A stretch of DNA of 64,000 nucleotides. Origin: Actinomadura chibensis NBRC 106107. Lineage in GTDB: Bacteria > Actinomycetota > Actinomycetes > Streptosporangiales > Streptosporangiaceae. Numbering within the stretch: position 1 is the stretch's first letter; every line of letters begins with the position of its first letter. This document shows positions 34,437 to 43,329 of this stretch, piece after piece. Both the position numbers and the translations under genes were made by a program. The stretch lies in the NCBI RefSeq assembly GCF_001552135.1, contig NZ_BCQP01000015.1:124001-188000 (forward strand), read 5' to 3'. The notes below the pieces were generated by a model. That model worked only from the letters and a program-made list of their open reading frames with translations, did no database searches and was not told where the DNA came from.

Positions 34437-35285
34437 ATGGACGAGGAGTCGCAGCCGGCGGAGAAGGAAGTCGAATACGAGATCGCGCTTCCGGCGGACG
34501 CCTACTGGACGCGCGACGGGCGAATCCCGCTCGGACCGGACCTGACCGAGGCGTTGAACCGGGCCGTGAAGTACCTGGAACAAGGGGAGTTCGGTTCCCT
34601 TTCCTTCGTCGCCGCCTTCAATGACCACTGGCCCCGGGACGAGCGCACCCTCCTGTACCGCGTCCGGGACGGCGTGGTGCTGACGCTCAACGGCGGCGAT
34701 CTCCAGGACCGGGTGCGCGCCGCCCTGGACGGCGGCGACGTCGAGGGGTGGAGTCATCTCCCGGCCCCGGAGAGCCCCGTCCCGTTGGCGGAGGTCCAGT
34801 CCCGCCTGGGGGTCCGCGTCTACAACCTCCTCGCCCGGCAGGGGTTCAGGACTCTGGACGAGGTGCTCGCCGTCCCGGAGGAGACGCTCAGCCGGGAGCG
34901 GGGCGTCGGACGCCACTGCATGGAGAAGCTCCGGCAGCTCCGCGAGCCGGAGGGGCCGCTCATCCGCGTCGCCCACGCCCGGCCCGTCCGGCAGCAGGAG
35001 GAGCACGCCGAGCTGGTGCGCCGCCGCATGTCCCCGGCCTCGCTCCAGCGGTACGGCGTCCTCGTCGAGCCGCTCGGCCAGTGCGACCTGGCGGCGTCGG
35101 CGCTGGGCGTCATCGCCGACTCCCTGAACGCCGAGCCGCTGCCCCCGGCGGACCCGGCCGTCGTCCGGCTCCTGCGGGACGCGGCCGAGCCGGACCTCCT
35201 GGACGCCTACCTCCGCACGCACGAGAACGTCCCGGAGGCCGGTGCCCCGGCCTCCGGGACGCGCGCCCGGACGGGCGCCCGCTGA
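34437..35285 (+). CDS. Protein with an RNA polymerase alpha-CTD-like helix-hairpin-helix domain
   Basis: 282 residues, no named family recognised. Residues about 122-168 (LGVRVYNLLARQGFRTLDEV ... GVGRHCMEKLRQL) look like the alpha C-terminal domain of RNA polymerase, where LSVRxxNxLKxxGIxTVGEL and GxKSxxEI recur; that domain binds UP-element DNA and activators. The N-terminal 110 residues hold an acidic start and a short beta-rich part with no known match. The start follows CGGAGG by 6 nt. The gene stands alone between two terminators or promoters. DNA or polymerase binding is inferred from the domain only. Confidence 0.8.
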   Translation: MDEESQPAEKEVEYEIALPADAYWTRDGRIPLGPDLTEALNRAVKYLEQGEFGSLSFVAAFNDHWPRDERTLLYRVRDGVVLTLNGGDLQDRVRAALDGGDVEGWSHLPAPESPVPLAEVQSRLGVRVYNLLARQGFRTLDEVLAVPEETLSRERGVGRHCMEKLRQLREPEGPLIRVAHARPVRQQEEHAELVRRRMSPASLQRYGVLVEPLGQCDLAASALGVIADSLNAEPLPPADPAVVRLLRDAAEPDLLDAYLRTHENVPEAGAPASGTRARTGAR

Positions 35286-35310
35286 GCGGTCCCGTGCCGG
35301 GCGAAGCCGC

Positions 35311-35355
35311 GCCCGGTCCGGCCGCCCTCCCCCGGTGGGAAAGGCCGGACCGGGC
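35311..35355. terminator. Bidirectional hairpin terminator
   Basis: GCCCGGTCCGGCC (35311-35323) and its complement GGCCGGACCGGGC (35343-35355) form a 13-bp perfect stem with a 19-nt loop. It lies between the convergent alpha-CTD-like gene and the metallopeptidase gene. Confidence 0.75.
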
Positions 35356-35360
35356 ACGTC

Positions 35361-37820
35361 CTAGCCGCGCCGGATGCCCGGCTGGGCGCCTACGGCCACC
35401 TTCCAGAGGGCGTAGGCGATCGCGTCGGAGCAGCGGTCGAGCGCGGTCGTGTTGATGTTGTTCGGATAGCTGTCGCAGGACTGGTGGTAGCACCGGTCGA
35501 ACGCCTGGTTCGCGGTGCCGCCCCACTTCTGCGCCTGGGCGGCGGACTTGGTCGCCGGGGCTCCGGTGAACAGGAACGTCGTGGCGATTCCGGCGTTGCG
35601 GAACGACCCGTCGTCACTGCAGCACTCGGAGACCTCCTCCGTCGGCACGTTGATGGAGTCGAAGTACTCCTTGAGGTTCTTCGCCAGCGGCGAGGTGATG
35701 TCGTCGATGAAGTAGCCCGGGTTCGGCGAGCCGACCATGTCGAAGTTGAAGTAGCCCTTGATCTTCGACCGGTCGGCGGCCGACAGGCGGCCGACGTAGT
35801 ACTTCGAGCCGCGCAGGCCCTGCTCCTCGTCCGTCCACCAGGCGAACCGGACGTGGTTCAGCATGGTCGGCTTGGTCCGGGCCAGTTGCAGCGCGACTTC
35901 CAGTTGGGCGGCGGAGCCGGTGCCGTTGTCGTTGATGCCCGGACCCGCCCCGACGCTGTCGAGATGGGCGCCGAACATGTAGACGCTGCCGTCGTTGCCG
36001 CCCGGCCAGTCGGCGACGAGGTTGGGCCCCGCGCCGCTGGTGCATCCGGACGAGCACGCCTGCCGGGCCACCGTGAACCCGGCCTCCTTCAGTTTCGCCT
36101 CGATGTAGGAGACCGAACCGAGGTAGCCCGCGCCCGTCGACCGGCGGGTCCCGCCGTTGCTGCTGGCGATGGTCTGGAACTGCTGGAGGTGCGCCTTGAC
36201 GTTCTCGACGTTGATGTCAGGCGCGGCCACTACTTTTGGGGACCCACCCCCCACCGTGTACGCGGTGGAGTCGGCGACGCCCGGAGTGCAGGTCGGCTCG
36301 CCGGACTGCGCGCCGAGCTTGACGGCGTCCCACGCGGCCTTGACCTTGTTGAACTGGTCGCAGGTCTTGTCGAGGTTCTTCGCCGCGGTCAGGGTCAGGA
36401 CGCGGTACCGGGGGTAGCTGGTGCCGGACGTCTTGAGCTGCATCGCGTTGTAGAAGATCTTCGCGGCGTTCATCACGCCGATGCCGGTGACCGTGCTGTT
36501 GTTGCAGGTCGGGCTGGTCGGCTTGCCGCCGCCTGGGTTGGAGCCCTCGGCGAGCAGGTAGAACCAGTGGTTGCCGGGCCCGGCCGCCTTGTGCACCTCC
36601 ATCTGCGGGACGGACGTGGACCAGCAGTTCGGGTCGTTGTTGACCTGCGACGGGTTGTACATGTTGCGGATCGGGCCGCTGCCGGTGAGGTTGATGAGCT
36701 CGCCGACGGTGTAGTCGGGGGTGTCGGCCGGGTTGTTCAGGAACGCCTCGACGGCGGCGCCCCACACGTCCCCGACGAACTCCTGGGTCCCGCCGCCGGA
36801 CATGCCGCCGGGGGTGAAGTTGTCCAGGCCGTGGCCGAACTCGTGGTCCACGACGTCGGTCGAGGTGATCCACTGGTTGCGGTTGTTGTGGCCGAACTGG
36901 GCGTCGGTGCCGTTCCAGTACGCGTTGACCGCGTTGAGGCCGACGCGCGCCGGGGCCCACTGGTTGTTCCGCAGGCCGGTGCGGCCGAAGGTCTTCAGCA
37001 GGTCCCAGAAGCCGGCGGCGGCGTACATGACGTCGACGCAGCCCGACTCCTTGTCGGTCTTGGACGTGCTGCCCCAGACGTCGTCCGGGCCGGTGAAGAC
37101 CCGGTTGCCGCTGTAGTCGGCGCACGACATGCCGGCCCGGTTCGGGTCGCGCATCGAGTACTGGCCGCCGGACTGGGTCGTCCCGATCGTCAGGTTCGAC
37201 CCTTCCCAGATGCCGGTGCCGGTGCCCGCGTGGATGGTCTCCTGCTCGCCGAACCGCTTGCCGGTCCGGGCGTCGACGTAGACCTTCTTGCGGCTGGGCT
37301 GCTTGCCGTCGCGTCCGGAGACGACCGTCTCCCACGCCAGCCTGGGCTCGCCCAGCGCGTAGACGACCAGGCGCGGCTTGGGCGCGGCGGCGTCCGGGCT
37401 GGTCAGCGCGGCGCGGGCGCGTCCGGCGGCCGCGGTCTCGCTGATCTTCGGGGTGGTGGCGACGGTGATCCGCTGCCGCTGCGCCACGGACAGGGTGCGC
37501 ACGCGGCCCTGCCCGTCGGTGGCGACCACGAAGTCGCCGCCGACCACGGGGAGCCCGCGGTAGGTGCGCTCGTAGGCCACGTAGTACTGGTCCCAGGGCG
37601 TGCCGACCACCTGGGTCCGGATGTACTGCTCGTCCTTTCCGGTGTGCAGGTCGGCGGCGTTCGCGGCGATCAGCCGGTCCGCCGACGTGATCGCGGCCGC
37701 CTTCGGATCCGCGCCGGGCTTCTGACCGCTCGTGGTGGACGTCATGGCGGGGGCCGCCATGCCCGTGACCGCGAGCGCGGTGACCGTGACGGTCACCAGG
37801 AGATGGTTTCTGCGTTTCAC
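35361..37820 (-). CDS. Secreted double metallopeptidase: M4 (thermolysin) plus M28 aminopeptidase
   Basis: 819 residues. A signal peptide ([17 protein letters not shown]...APA) is followed by an FTP/propeptide-like region with [21 protein letters not shown]. The M4 domain has the zinc motif HEFGH near residue 325 and the downstream acidic helix [17 protein letters not shown]. From about residue 530 an M28 domain carries [36 protein letters not shown] and [12 protein letters not shown]. Two complete zinc proteases in one chain could combine endo- and aminopeptidase activity. GTG 37820 follows GGAGG by 9 nt; the ATG nearby is out of frame. It is monocistronic, with a terminator downstream. Confidence 0.92.
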   Translation of the reverse strand: MKRRNHLLVTVTVTALAVTGMAAPAMTSTTSGQKPGADPKAAAITSADRLIAANAADLHTGKDEQYIRTQVVGTPWDQYYVAYERTYRGLPVVGGDFVVATDGQGRVRTLSVAQRQRITVATTPKISETAAAGRARAALTSPDAAAPKPRLVVYALGEPRLAWETVVSGRDGKQPSRKKVYVDARTGKRFGEQETIHAGTGTGIWEGSNLTIGTTQSGGQYSMRDPNRAGMSCADYSGNRVFTGPDDVWGSTSKTDKESGCVDVMYAAAGFWDLLKTFGRTGLRNNQWAPARVGLNAVNAYWNGTDAQFGHNNRNQWITSTDVVDHEFGHGLDNFTPGGMSGGGTQEFVGDVWGAAVEAFLNNPADTPDYTVGELINLTGSGPIRNMYNPSQVNNDPNCWSTSVPQMEVHKAAGPGNHWFYLLAEGSNPGGGKPTSPTCNNSTVTGIGVMNAAKIFYNAMQLKTSGTSYPRYRVLTLTAAKNLDKTCDQFNKVKAAWDAVKLGAQSGEPTCTPGVADSTAYTVGGGSPKVVAAPDINVENVKAHLQQFQTIASSNGGTRRSTGAGYLGSVSYIEAKLKEAGFTVARQACSSGCTSGAGPNLVADWPGGNDGSVYMFGAHLDSVGAGPGINDNGTGSAAQLEVALQLARTKPTMLNHVRFAWWTDEEQGLRGSKYYVGRLSAADRSKIKGYFNFDMVGSPNPGYFIDDITSPLAKNLKEYFDSINVPTEEVSECCSDDGSFRNAGIATTFLFTGAPATKSAAQAQKWGGTANQAFDRCYHQSCDSYPNNINTTALDRCSDAIAYALWKVAVGAQPGIRRG

Positions 37821-38162
37821 AGCCGCATGCCTCCATAGGGGCGGGGGTGAGGCCGCCCCGCGGGGTCGGGGCGGCGGCCGACGCGGCGGCGGGACCGGGC
37901 GTGGCCGCGCGCACGGGCTCGGGAGCCGTACGGCGCGTGAACGGCCGTCGCGTCTTATGGAGGAGATTGGCATCTCTGGAACGGTCGCGGACCATTACAT
38001 CTGGTCATAAATTCGCGCTATGCAGCCGTGAACTGCACCTCCACGTGATCATCTGGAGCATCGGAAATTGCTTTCACGAGTCTGCGCGTCCCCTGTTCCG
38101 CGACGGCGGGGACGCCATTGCGGCGCCCCGCCCGCGTGCCATGTCTGCGTGCGTCCGATGAC
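37821..38162. other. Intergenic region upstream of the metallopeptidase
   Basis: No gene is supported in these 340 nt. They must contain the minus-strand promoter of the peptidase. An inverted repeat GAGAT-N4-ATCTC (37963-37976) and a moderately AT-rich stretch at 37990-38080, unlike the GC-rich surroundings, are candidate regulatory DNA. No convincing -35/-10 pair was found. Confidence 0.4.
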
Positions 38163-38290
38163 TCAGCTGGATTTGACGGCGCCGCCGTCGATCACGTAAT
38201 CGACCCCGGTGACGTCGCCCGCGACGTCCGAGCCAGGCGGTCCGTACGGCCCAGTCGGCGGAGACGGAGGGGCCCAGTCGGACGCTCAGC
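38163..38290 (-). pseudogene. C-terminal remnant of a short-chain dehydrogenase
   Basis: On the minus strand the frame ending at 38163 reads SDVAGDVTGVDYVIDGGAVKSS and then stop, which is the standard C-terminus of SDR proteins. The preceding residues WAVRTAWLG, expected just before it, are found in another frame, so at least one frameshift is present. The catalytic and cofactor parts are missing. It marks the edge of the decayed segment that continues to 40091. Confidence 0.7.
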
Positions 38291-38320
38291 GCGGCGGCGT
38301 GCTCGGCGACCAGCGCACCC

Positions 38321-38750
38321 ATGCGGGCCGGGTCCTTCCTCGCCTACCTGCTGTCGCGGAACGGCATGTCGCTGAAGGACGTCACCCGGGTCAACATGAC
38401 GCCGACCAGGCGGGCGCGGCGTTAGCCGCCAAGCGCGTCGAGGCGGCGGTGACCTGGGAGCCGTGGCTCACCAACGCGGTCAAGAAGAACGAGGACGGCC
38501 TCGTGCTCGCCAGCACCCGCGAGTACCCGACGATCCTCGCCGACACCATCGGGTTCCGCCCGGACGTGGTGAAGGGCGACCGCGCGGCCGTCCAGGGGTT
38601 CGTCCAGGCCATGGCGGACGCGGCCAAGCGCCCGGTCAAGGAGATCGCGGGGCTGCTGGAGTACGCGACCCTGTGCGACCTCGCCGCCAACAAGCGCTAC
38701 TTCGGCACCGCGTCCGCGCCGGGCGACCTGTACAAGGTGTTCGCCGAGGC
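38321..38750 (+). pseudogene. NitT/TauT-type ABC substrate-binding protein fragment
   Basis: Residues like SFLAYLLSRNGMSLKDVTRVNMTP continue, after a one-base deletion near 38402, as QAGAALAAKRVEAAVTWEPW, ILADTIGFRPDVVKGDRAAV and DLYKVFAEAG. This is the middle and end of an NMT1/SsuA-like periplasmic protein for nitrate, taurine, sulfonate or thiamine precursors. The N-terminal half and signal peptide are absent. The open frame then runs directly into permease sequence, so the gene end and the next gene's start have been deleted. Confidence 0.8.
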
Positions 38751-39420
38751 GGGCGCCTTGTCGGTGGCCTCGGCGCTGGCGCTGTGGGCGCTCGTCACCT
38801 ACACCGGCCTGGTCGACCCGTTCTTCCTGTCCAGCCCGAGCGCGGTCGCCGCCGCGTTCGCCGACATGGTCACCGAGCAGGGGTTCCTCGGCGACATCGC
38901 GGCGAGCTTCCTGCGCATCGCCGCCGGGTTCGCGCTGGCGTGCGGCGCGGCCGTCCGGTCGGCATCGCGATCGGGGCGTCGCCGCGGGTCCAGGCCCTGC
39001 TGGAGCCGATCATCGGCGCCGTCCGCTACATGCCCGCGTCCGCGTTCATCCCGCTGCTCATCATCTGGTTCGGGATCGGCGAGACCGAGAAGGTCTCCGT
39101 GATCGTCATTGGGGTGTTCTGCCCGCTCGCGCTGCTCGTCGCGGACGTGGCGGCGGGCACGCCGCGGCAGTTCCGCGACATCGCCTACACGCTCGGTGCG
39201 ACCCGCTCGCAGGCGTTCGTCCGGGTGTTCCTGCGCGCCTCGCTGCCGGGCGTCGTCGACCTGATGCGCGTGTCGTTCGGCTGGGCGTGGACGTACGTGA
39301 TCGGCGCCGAGCTCGTCGCGGCGAGCAAGGGCGTCGGGTACGTGATCCTGTCCGCCAGCCGCTACCAGTCGACCGACCAGATCATGGCCGGGGTCCTGAC
39401 CATCGGCGGGGGTCGCCCAG
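38745..39420 (+). pseudogene. NitT/TauT-type ABC transporter permease fragment
   Basis: The frame from the binding protein continues as ALSVASALALWALVTYTGL and FLRIAAGFALACG. A one-base deletion near 38953 then shifts to another frame carrying VGIAIGASPRVQALLEPIIG, YMPASAFIPLLIIWFGIGE (the coupling EAA-type loop), DIAYTLGATRSQAFVRVFL and SASRYQSTDQIMAGVLTIG. The last roughly 30-40 residues expected for SsuC/TauC permeases are missing, and the ATPase gene begins at once. Confidence 0.8.
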
Positions 39421-39422
39421 CG

Positions 39423-40091
39423 ATGAGCGCGATCACCGTGCGGAACGTGACGAAGGACTTCATCCACGGCCGCCGTTCGGCGCGAGCCCTGGAAGGGATC
39501 GACCTCGCGATCGCGGACGGCACGTTCACGTGCCTCGTCGGCGCGTCCGGCTGCGGGAAGTCGACCCTGCTGAACATCATCGCCGGGCTGCTCAGCCCGA
39601 CCAGCGGGAGCGTCCTCGTTAACGACCGGCCCGTCGAGGGGCCGGGACCCGACCGCGGCCCGCGCCGCGCGGCGTCCCGAAGGCGGTCCGCCACGAGGTC
39701 TCCGCCGGTCTGCTGGACGAGATGGGCCTGGCCGAGTTCGCCTCCTCCTATCCGCGCGAACTGTCCGGCGGAATGGCGCAGCGCGCGGCCATCGCGCGGG
39801 CGCTCGCCAACGAGCCCGACGTCCTGCTGATGGACGAGCCCTTCGGCGCCCTCGACGCCCTCACCCCAGCGTTTCCTCACCGACGTGTGGCAGCGGCACA
39901 ACCGGACGATCGTCTTCTTCACCCACGACGTCGAAGAGGCCATCCTGCTCGCCGAGACCATTGTGGTCATGCCGGGCCGCGTGCGGGAGGTCATCGAGGT
40001 CGACCTGCCGCGTCCGCGCACCACGGAAATGGTCACGGAGCCGGAATTCACCGGGTACAAGCGCGCCATTCTGGACGTCATTCTGCGGTGA
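39423..40091 (+). pseudogene. NitT/TauT-type ABC transporter ATPase, internally deleted and frameshifted
   Basis: It starts MSAITVRNVTKDF with Walker A GASGCGKST. Near 39655 the Q-loop region is lost and the sequence resumes in another frame as [19 protein letters not shown], followed by [15 protein letters not shown] and Walker [16 protein letters not shown] further one-base deletion near 39868 moves the end ([24 protein letters not shown] ... AILDVILR) to a third frame. It cannot encode a working ATPase. Confidence 0.85.
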
Positions 40092-40468
40092 CCGCCGAAG
40101 GGCGCGGGGGCGGCGGTCCCGCTTCCAGATGGGGCCCCGTGGCGCGGTGGGCCCCGGCCTGGCCGGGTCCGGCCGCCGCGCCCGCACGGTCGGCCCGGAG
40201 GACGACCGCCGGGCGTTTCCGGCGTCCGGACGCGGTAAATCGACGATCCGAGCGACCACCGGCGGGGTGATTCGTCGATCCGGAACCATTCCGAGAAATG
40301 ATCAACGGAATCGGTCCCGGCGGCTCCCGCCGCCGATCCGCGGCGGGAACTCGGCTGTGGCATCATCTCCCGCGACCCGGAGTGTCCATTGGGGACATGG
40401 ACGCGCGGATGATCGTCACGGAGGCGGGCGGTTCTCCCTCCGGCCGAGTTTCCGCAGAGGAGTCTTCG
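40092..40468. other. Intergenic region before the receptor-like gene
   Basis: No gene is supported here unless the receptor gene starts earlier than proposed; in-frame ATGs exist at 40298, 40397 and 40409. A short AT-richer patch near 40280-40310 with the imperfect palindrome GGAACCATTCC may belong to the promoter. The left end is the tail of the decayed transporter. Confidence 0.35.
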
Positions 40469-40531
40469 ATGGGTTCTCCCGACGACCGGACCGGCGAGTC
40501 TTCGAAGGGCTTCCCCGACGACCGGGCCGGT
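40460..40531 (+). repeat. 36-bp tandem duplication at the start of the receptor-like gene
   Basis: Two units, 40460-40495 and 40496-40531, match in 30 of 36 positions (GAGTCTTCGAnGGG...). The proposed start codon ATG at 40469 lies in the first unit and is AAG in the second. The encoded peptides are GSPDDRTGESSK and GFPDDRAGD. Confidence 0.85.
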
Positions 40532-43150
40532 GATTTCGTCCTCGACTTCCCGACGGCGGTGGCGCCGGAGTACCGGAACCGCTCGGCCCTGGCGACGAGC
40601 CCGCCGCTGTTCGTCCTGCGGGTCCCCGAGTCCGCGCACCCGGACGGCGTGGACCGCGTCGTCCGGGCGCTGCGCGCGGCGCTCACCGACAACGGGAAGC
40701 TCGTGCCGCTGGCCCACCTGTCGACCGAGGACGACTCCGAGCTGCTGTCCGACACCGCCGGGTTCCGGCTGATGATGGGCGCGCCCGAGCACATGACGCC
40801 CGACCGGTACCCGAACTTCCTGGTGATGCGGGACCTCGTCGACTTCGTCCGGGAGAACCGGGACGCGTGGCGGAGCGGCCCGCAGGCGCGGAACCTGCGG
40901 CGGCACGCCAGCGAGCGGCGGGCCCAGCGCGGCGGCCCGCTGGCCTTCACCAGGATGGAGGGCCCGAACCCGGACGGGCTCATGGGCTTCCTGATGAGGA
41001 TCAGCTGGCTCTCGTTCGTGCAGCGGCTGCCGAAATGGGTCTGGGCCCGCTGGACGTCCCGCCGGGTGATGCGCCGGTGGCTGGGCGCGGAGCGGATCGC
41101 CGGAGGCGGCAAGAACCTGTACCGGGTGATGGACACCGCGGGCGACGTGTGGAGCTCGCAGTTACGCAACGACCCCGAGCACGAAGAGGCGCTCCAGCAG
41201 CTCGACCAGCTCCTCTTCCGCGCCCTGCTGGAGGACCTGCGCACCCCCGCCGTCGGCGGGATCCTGCCCCGGCGGCGGCGCCGGACCTCCCGCCCGGTCA
41301 TCCTCGTGGAACTGCCCCCGCCCGGCCGGGACGGCTCCCGGGCGGCCGAGCGGTTCCTGCGCTCGGCCCACGCCGCGGCCGCCACGGCCCGTCCGCCCGG
41401 TCCGCTGGTCGTGGCCGTGGGGCTGCCGTCCTCGGCGCTGCTCGCCGACCTCGGCGACCCGGCCGAGGCCAACTTCGCCCAGGCCGCCGCCCGGCTCGCC
41501 GAGAAGGACGGCCCGCCGGTGCTCGTGTCCTTCTCCCCGGAGGCGCTCGGCAGGCGCGGGCTCGACCTGCGCAAGGTGGCGCCGCGGACGTTCAGGTTCG
41601 GCTGGGCGGTCCCCGCGGCGATCATGACCTGCGCGTCCCTCCTGGTCGCAGGCACCGCCGCGGGGCTGATCGCGCGGCAGGTGCTCGGCGACCGGAGCTG
41701 CGTCGGCGGCACCGCGTCCCTGTCCACCCGGACCGCTCCGACGCCGACCGACCCCAAGGGCTGGTACGACGCGGCGGTGCGCGAGATCGGCGAGCAGAAC
41801 AGGCGCGCCGAGAAGGCCGCCGCCGACGGCAAGACCGTCCGGACCGTGGTGGCGTTCGAGTCCAGCGTCCCGAAGGACGAGAACGAGACGCGCTTCGACG
41901 GGACGATCCCGGAGCTGCGCGGCATCGCGCTGTGGCAGAAGAAGCTGCTCGACACCACGGTGTCCAACGACCGGGTCGTGGGGCTCCGGGTCGACGTCAG
42001 GCCCACCGGCCAGATGTTCGCGAACGCCGTCCCGGAGGCGCGGCGGCTCGTCACCGAGGTGCGGCGGCAGGCGGCCGACAGGACCATCCCCGCGTACGCC
42101 CGGATCGTCGGCGTCCTCGGCTACGCGCAGAGCCGCCGCGAGACCCGGGACGCGCTGGAGGTGCTCGGCGCGGCGGGCATCCCCACGATCGGCACCACCG
42201 CGACCGCCGACGAGATGTCCGCCGGCAACGCGAGCCTCAGCTACTGGCCGTTCACCCCGTCCAACTCGACCGAGGCGCGGATCGAGGCCGACTTCGCGAG
42301 CGGGCGCAACATCGTCGCCGCGCCCGGCTCGGGCGACCGCTGCTCCCCCGCCCGCCGGGCCCTCATCATCGAGAGCTCGGCGGACCTCTACAGCCGCAGC
42401 CTCGCCGACAAGTTCCGCGCCGCGTTCCCCGGCGGCACCCAGGTGTTCGACTTCAACCAGGAGGGCCGTTTCGAGCCCGGGCCGACGACCAACGCGACGA
42501 GCATGTCCAGCGCGGACGACCTGGCACGCGCATTGTGCGGGGCGCTGAAGGCCGAGCCCGCGACCGTCGTGTACTGGTCGGCGCGGGCCCGCGACTTCAC
42601 GGCCTTCATCGACGCCATGGACACCCAGGGCACCTGCACCGCCGACGACATCACCGTCCTCGGCGGGAACGAGCTCACCAACGTCGCCCTCACCGGCGCC
42701 TTCAACGACAAGGGCTGGCTCCGGCTGTACTACTCCGCGCACCGGCTGCCCGCGACGGACCCGCGGGCGAGCGACAAGACCCGCGAGTTCGTCGACGCCT
42801 ACACCGCGTTCGTGAAGCGCACCACGAAGGGCGCCGACCCCTGGGTCCAGGACGGTCACTCCGCCGTGTCCTACGACGCCTTCCACGCCCTGTCGCAGGC
42901 CGTCAACCAGGCCAGGCAGCCCAACGGAGAGGTCCTCCCCCAGGCTCCCGTCGTCGCGCTCCGCGGGGGCGTCACGTTCGACGGCGCGACCGGCTGGGTG
43001 TCGTACGGGCAGGGCACGAACGCCCCGCCCACGGACAAGACCCTCGTCCTGCTCCGCCAGTTCGCGGACCATCCGGAGGCCGTCGTCGTATGCGGCGCGT
43101 ACAGGAAGGGCGCGTCGAGCCGCGAGGAGGGCCCGCCCTGCTCCCGCTGA
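40469..43150 (+). CDS. Membrane-anchored type I periplasmic-binding-protein receptor with unrecognised N-terminal domain
   Basis: 893 residues in three parts. Residues 1-380 are cytoplasmic and unrecognised, with PPLFVLRVPESAHPDGVDRV, FLMRISWLSFVQRLPKWVW and hydrophobic strands RPVILVEL and PLVVAVGLPSS that recall NTPase cores; no Walker A is seen. One membrane helix follows at about 381-402 (AVPAAIMTCASLLVAGTAAG). Residues 420-893 form a Liv-type binding fold (RTVVAFES, RIVGVLGYAQSRRETRDAL, ITVLGGNELTNVALTG). No permease or ATPase gene accompanies it, so a sensor role is more likely than transport. ATG 40469 is chosen for AGAGGAG 6 nt upstream. Confidence 0.8.
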   Translation: MGSPDDRTGESSKGFPDDRAGDFVLDFPTAVAPEYRNRSALATSPPLFVLRVPESAHPDGVDRVVRALRAALTDNGKLVPLAHLSTEDDSELLSDTAGFRLMMGAPEHMTPDRYPNFLVMRDLVDFVRENRDAWRSGPQARNLRRHASERRAQRGGPLAFTRMEGPNPDGLMGFLMRISWLSFVQRLPKWVWARWTSRRVMRRWLGAERIAGGGKNLYRVMDTAGDVWSSQLRNDPEHEEALQQLDQLLFRALLEDLRTPAVGGILPRRRRRTSRPVILVELPPPGRDGSRAAERFLRSAHAAAATARPPGPLVVAVGLPSSALLADLGDPAEANFAQAAARLAEKDGPPVLVSFSPEALGRRGLDLRKVAPRTFRFGWAVPAAIMTCASLLVAGTAAGLIARQVLGDRSCVGGTASLSTRTAPTPTDPKGWYDAAVREIGEQNRRAEKAAADGKTVRTVVAFESSVPKDENETRFDGTIPELRGIALWQKKLLDTTVSNDRVVGLRVDVRPTGQMFANAVPEARRLVTEVRRQAADRTIPAYARIVGVLGYAQSRRETRDALEVLGAAGIPTIGTTATADEMSAGNASLSYWPFTPSNSTEARIEADFASGRNIVAAPGSGDRCSPARRALIIESSADLYSRSLADKFRAAFPGGTQVFDFNQEGRFEPGPTTNATSMSSADDLARALCGALKAEPATVVYWSARARDFTAFIDAMDTQGTCTADDITVLGGNELTNVALTGAFNDKGWLRLYYSAHRLPATDPRASDKTREFVDAYTAFVKRTTKGADPWVQDGHSAVSYDAFHALSQAVNQARQPNGEVLPQAPVVALRGGVTFDGATGWVSYGQGTNAPPTDKTLVLLRQFADHPEAVVVCGAYRKGASSREEGPPCSR

Positions 43151-43265
43151 GGCGGCGCGCCAGTCCGGTCGGGTCGCGAGGCTCCGTGGACGGCGGGCAC
43201 GCGGCCAATCCGCGTCTCACGGGCCGGTAGATCTTTTGTTCGTCCTGCTCAGCGGCGTTTTTATC

Positions 43266-43290
43266 GTTTCGTCCCTGCCTCGTCGGCTAT
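43266..43290 (+). promoter_or_regulatory. Candidate stress-sigma (SigB-type) promoter
   Basis: GTTTCG (43266-43271), a 13-nt spacer and GGCTAT (43285-43290) resemble the SigB consensus GTTTAA-N12-14-GGGTAT. It lies 39 nt before the SRPBCC gene. The match is partial and was found by eye only. Confidence 0.35.
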
Positions 43291-43329
43291 GCCGTCCAAG
43301 AGGGACGTCGACGAAGCGAAGTGGTCACC

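Noticed and set aside
38209..39102. A real fused binding-protein/permease gene in the open frame across 38404-38950
   Set aside because: The frame joins the tail of one family to the head of another, lacks a signal peptide and breaks off inside a conserved permease motif that continues in a different frame.
40469..43150. Ordinary Liv-type transporter binding protein
   Set aside because: It has no signal peptide or lipobox at the N-terminus, carries a 380-residue cytoplasmic part and a central membrane helix, and has no permease or ATPase partner.
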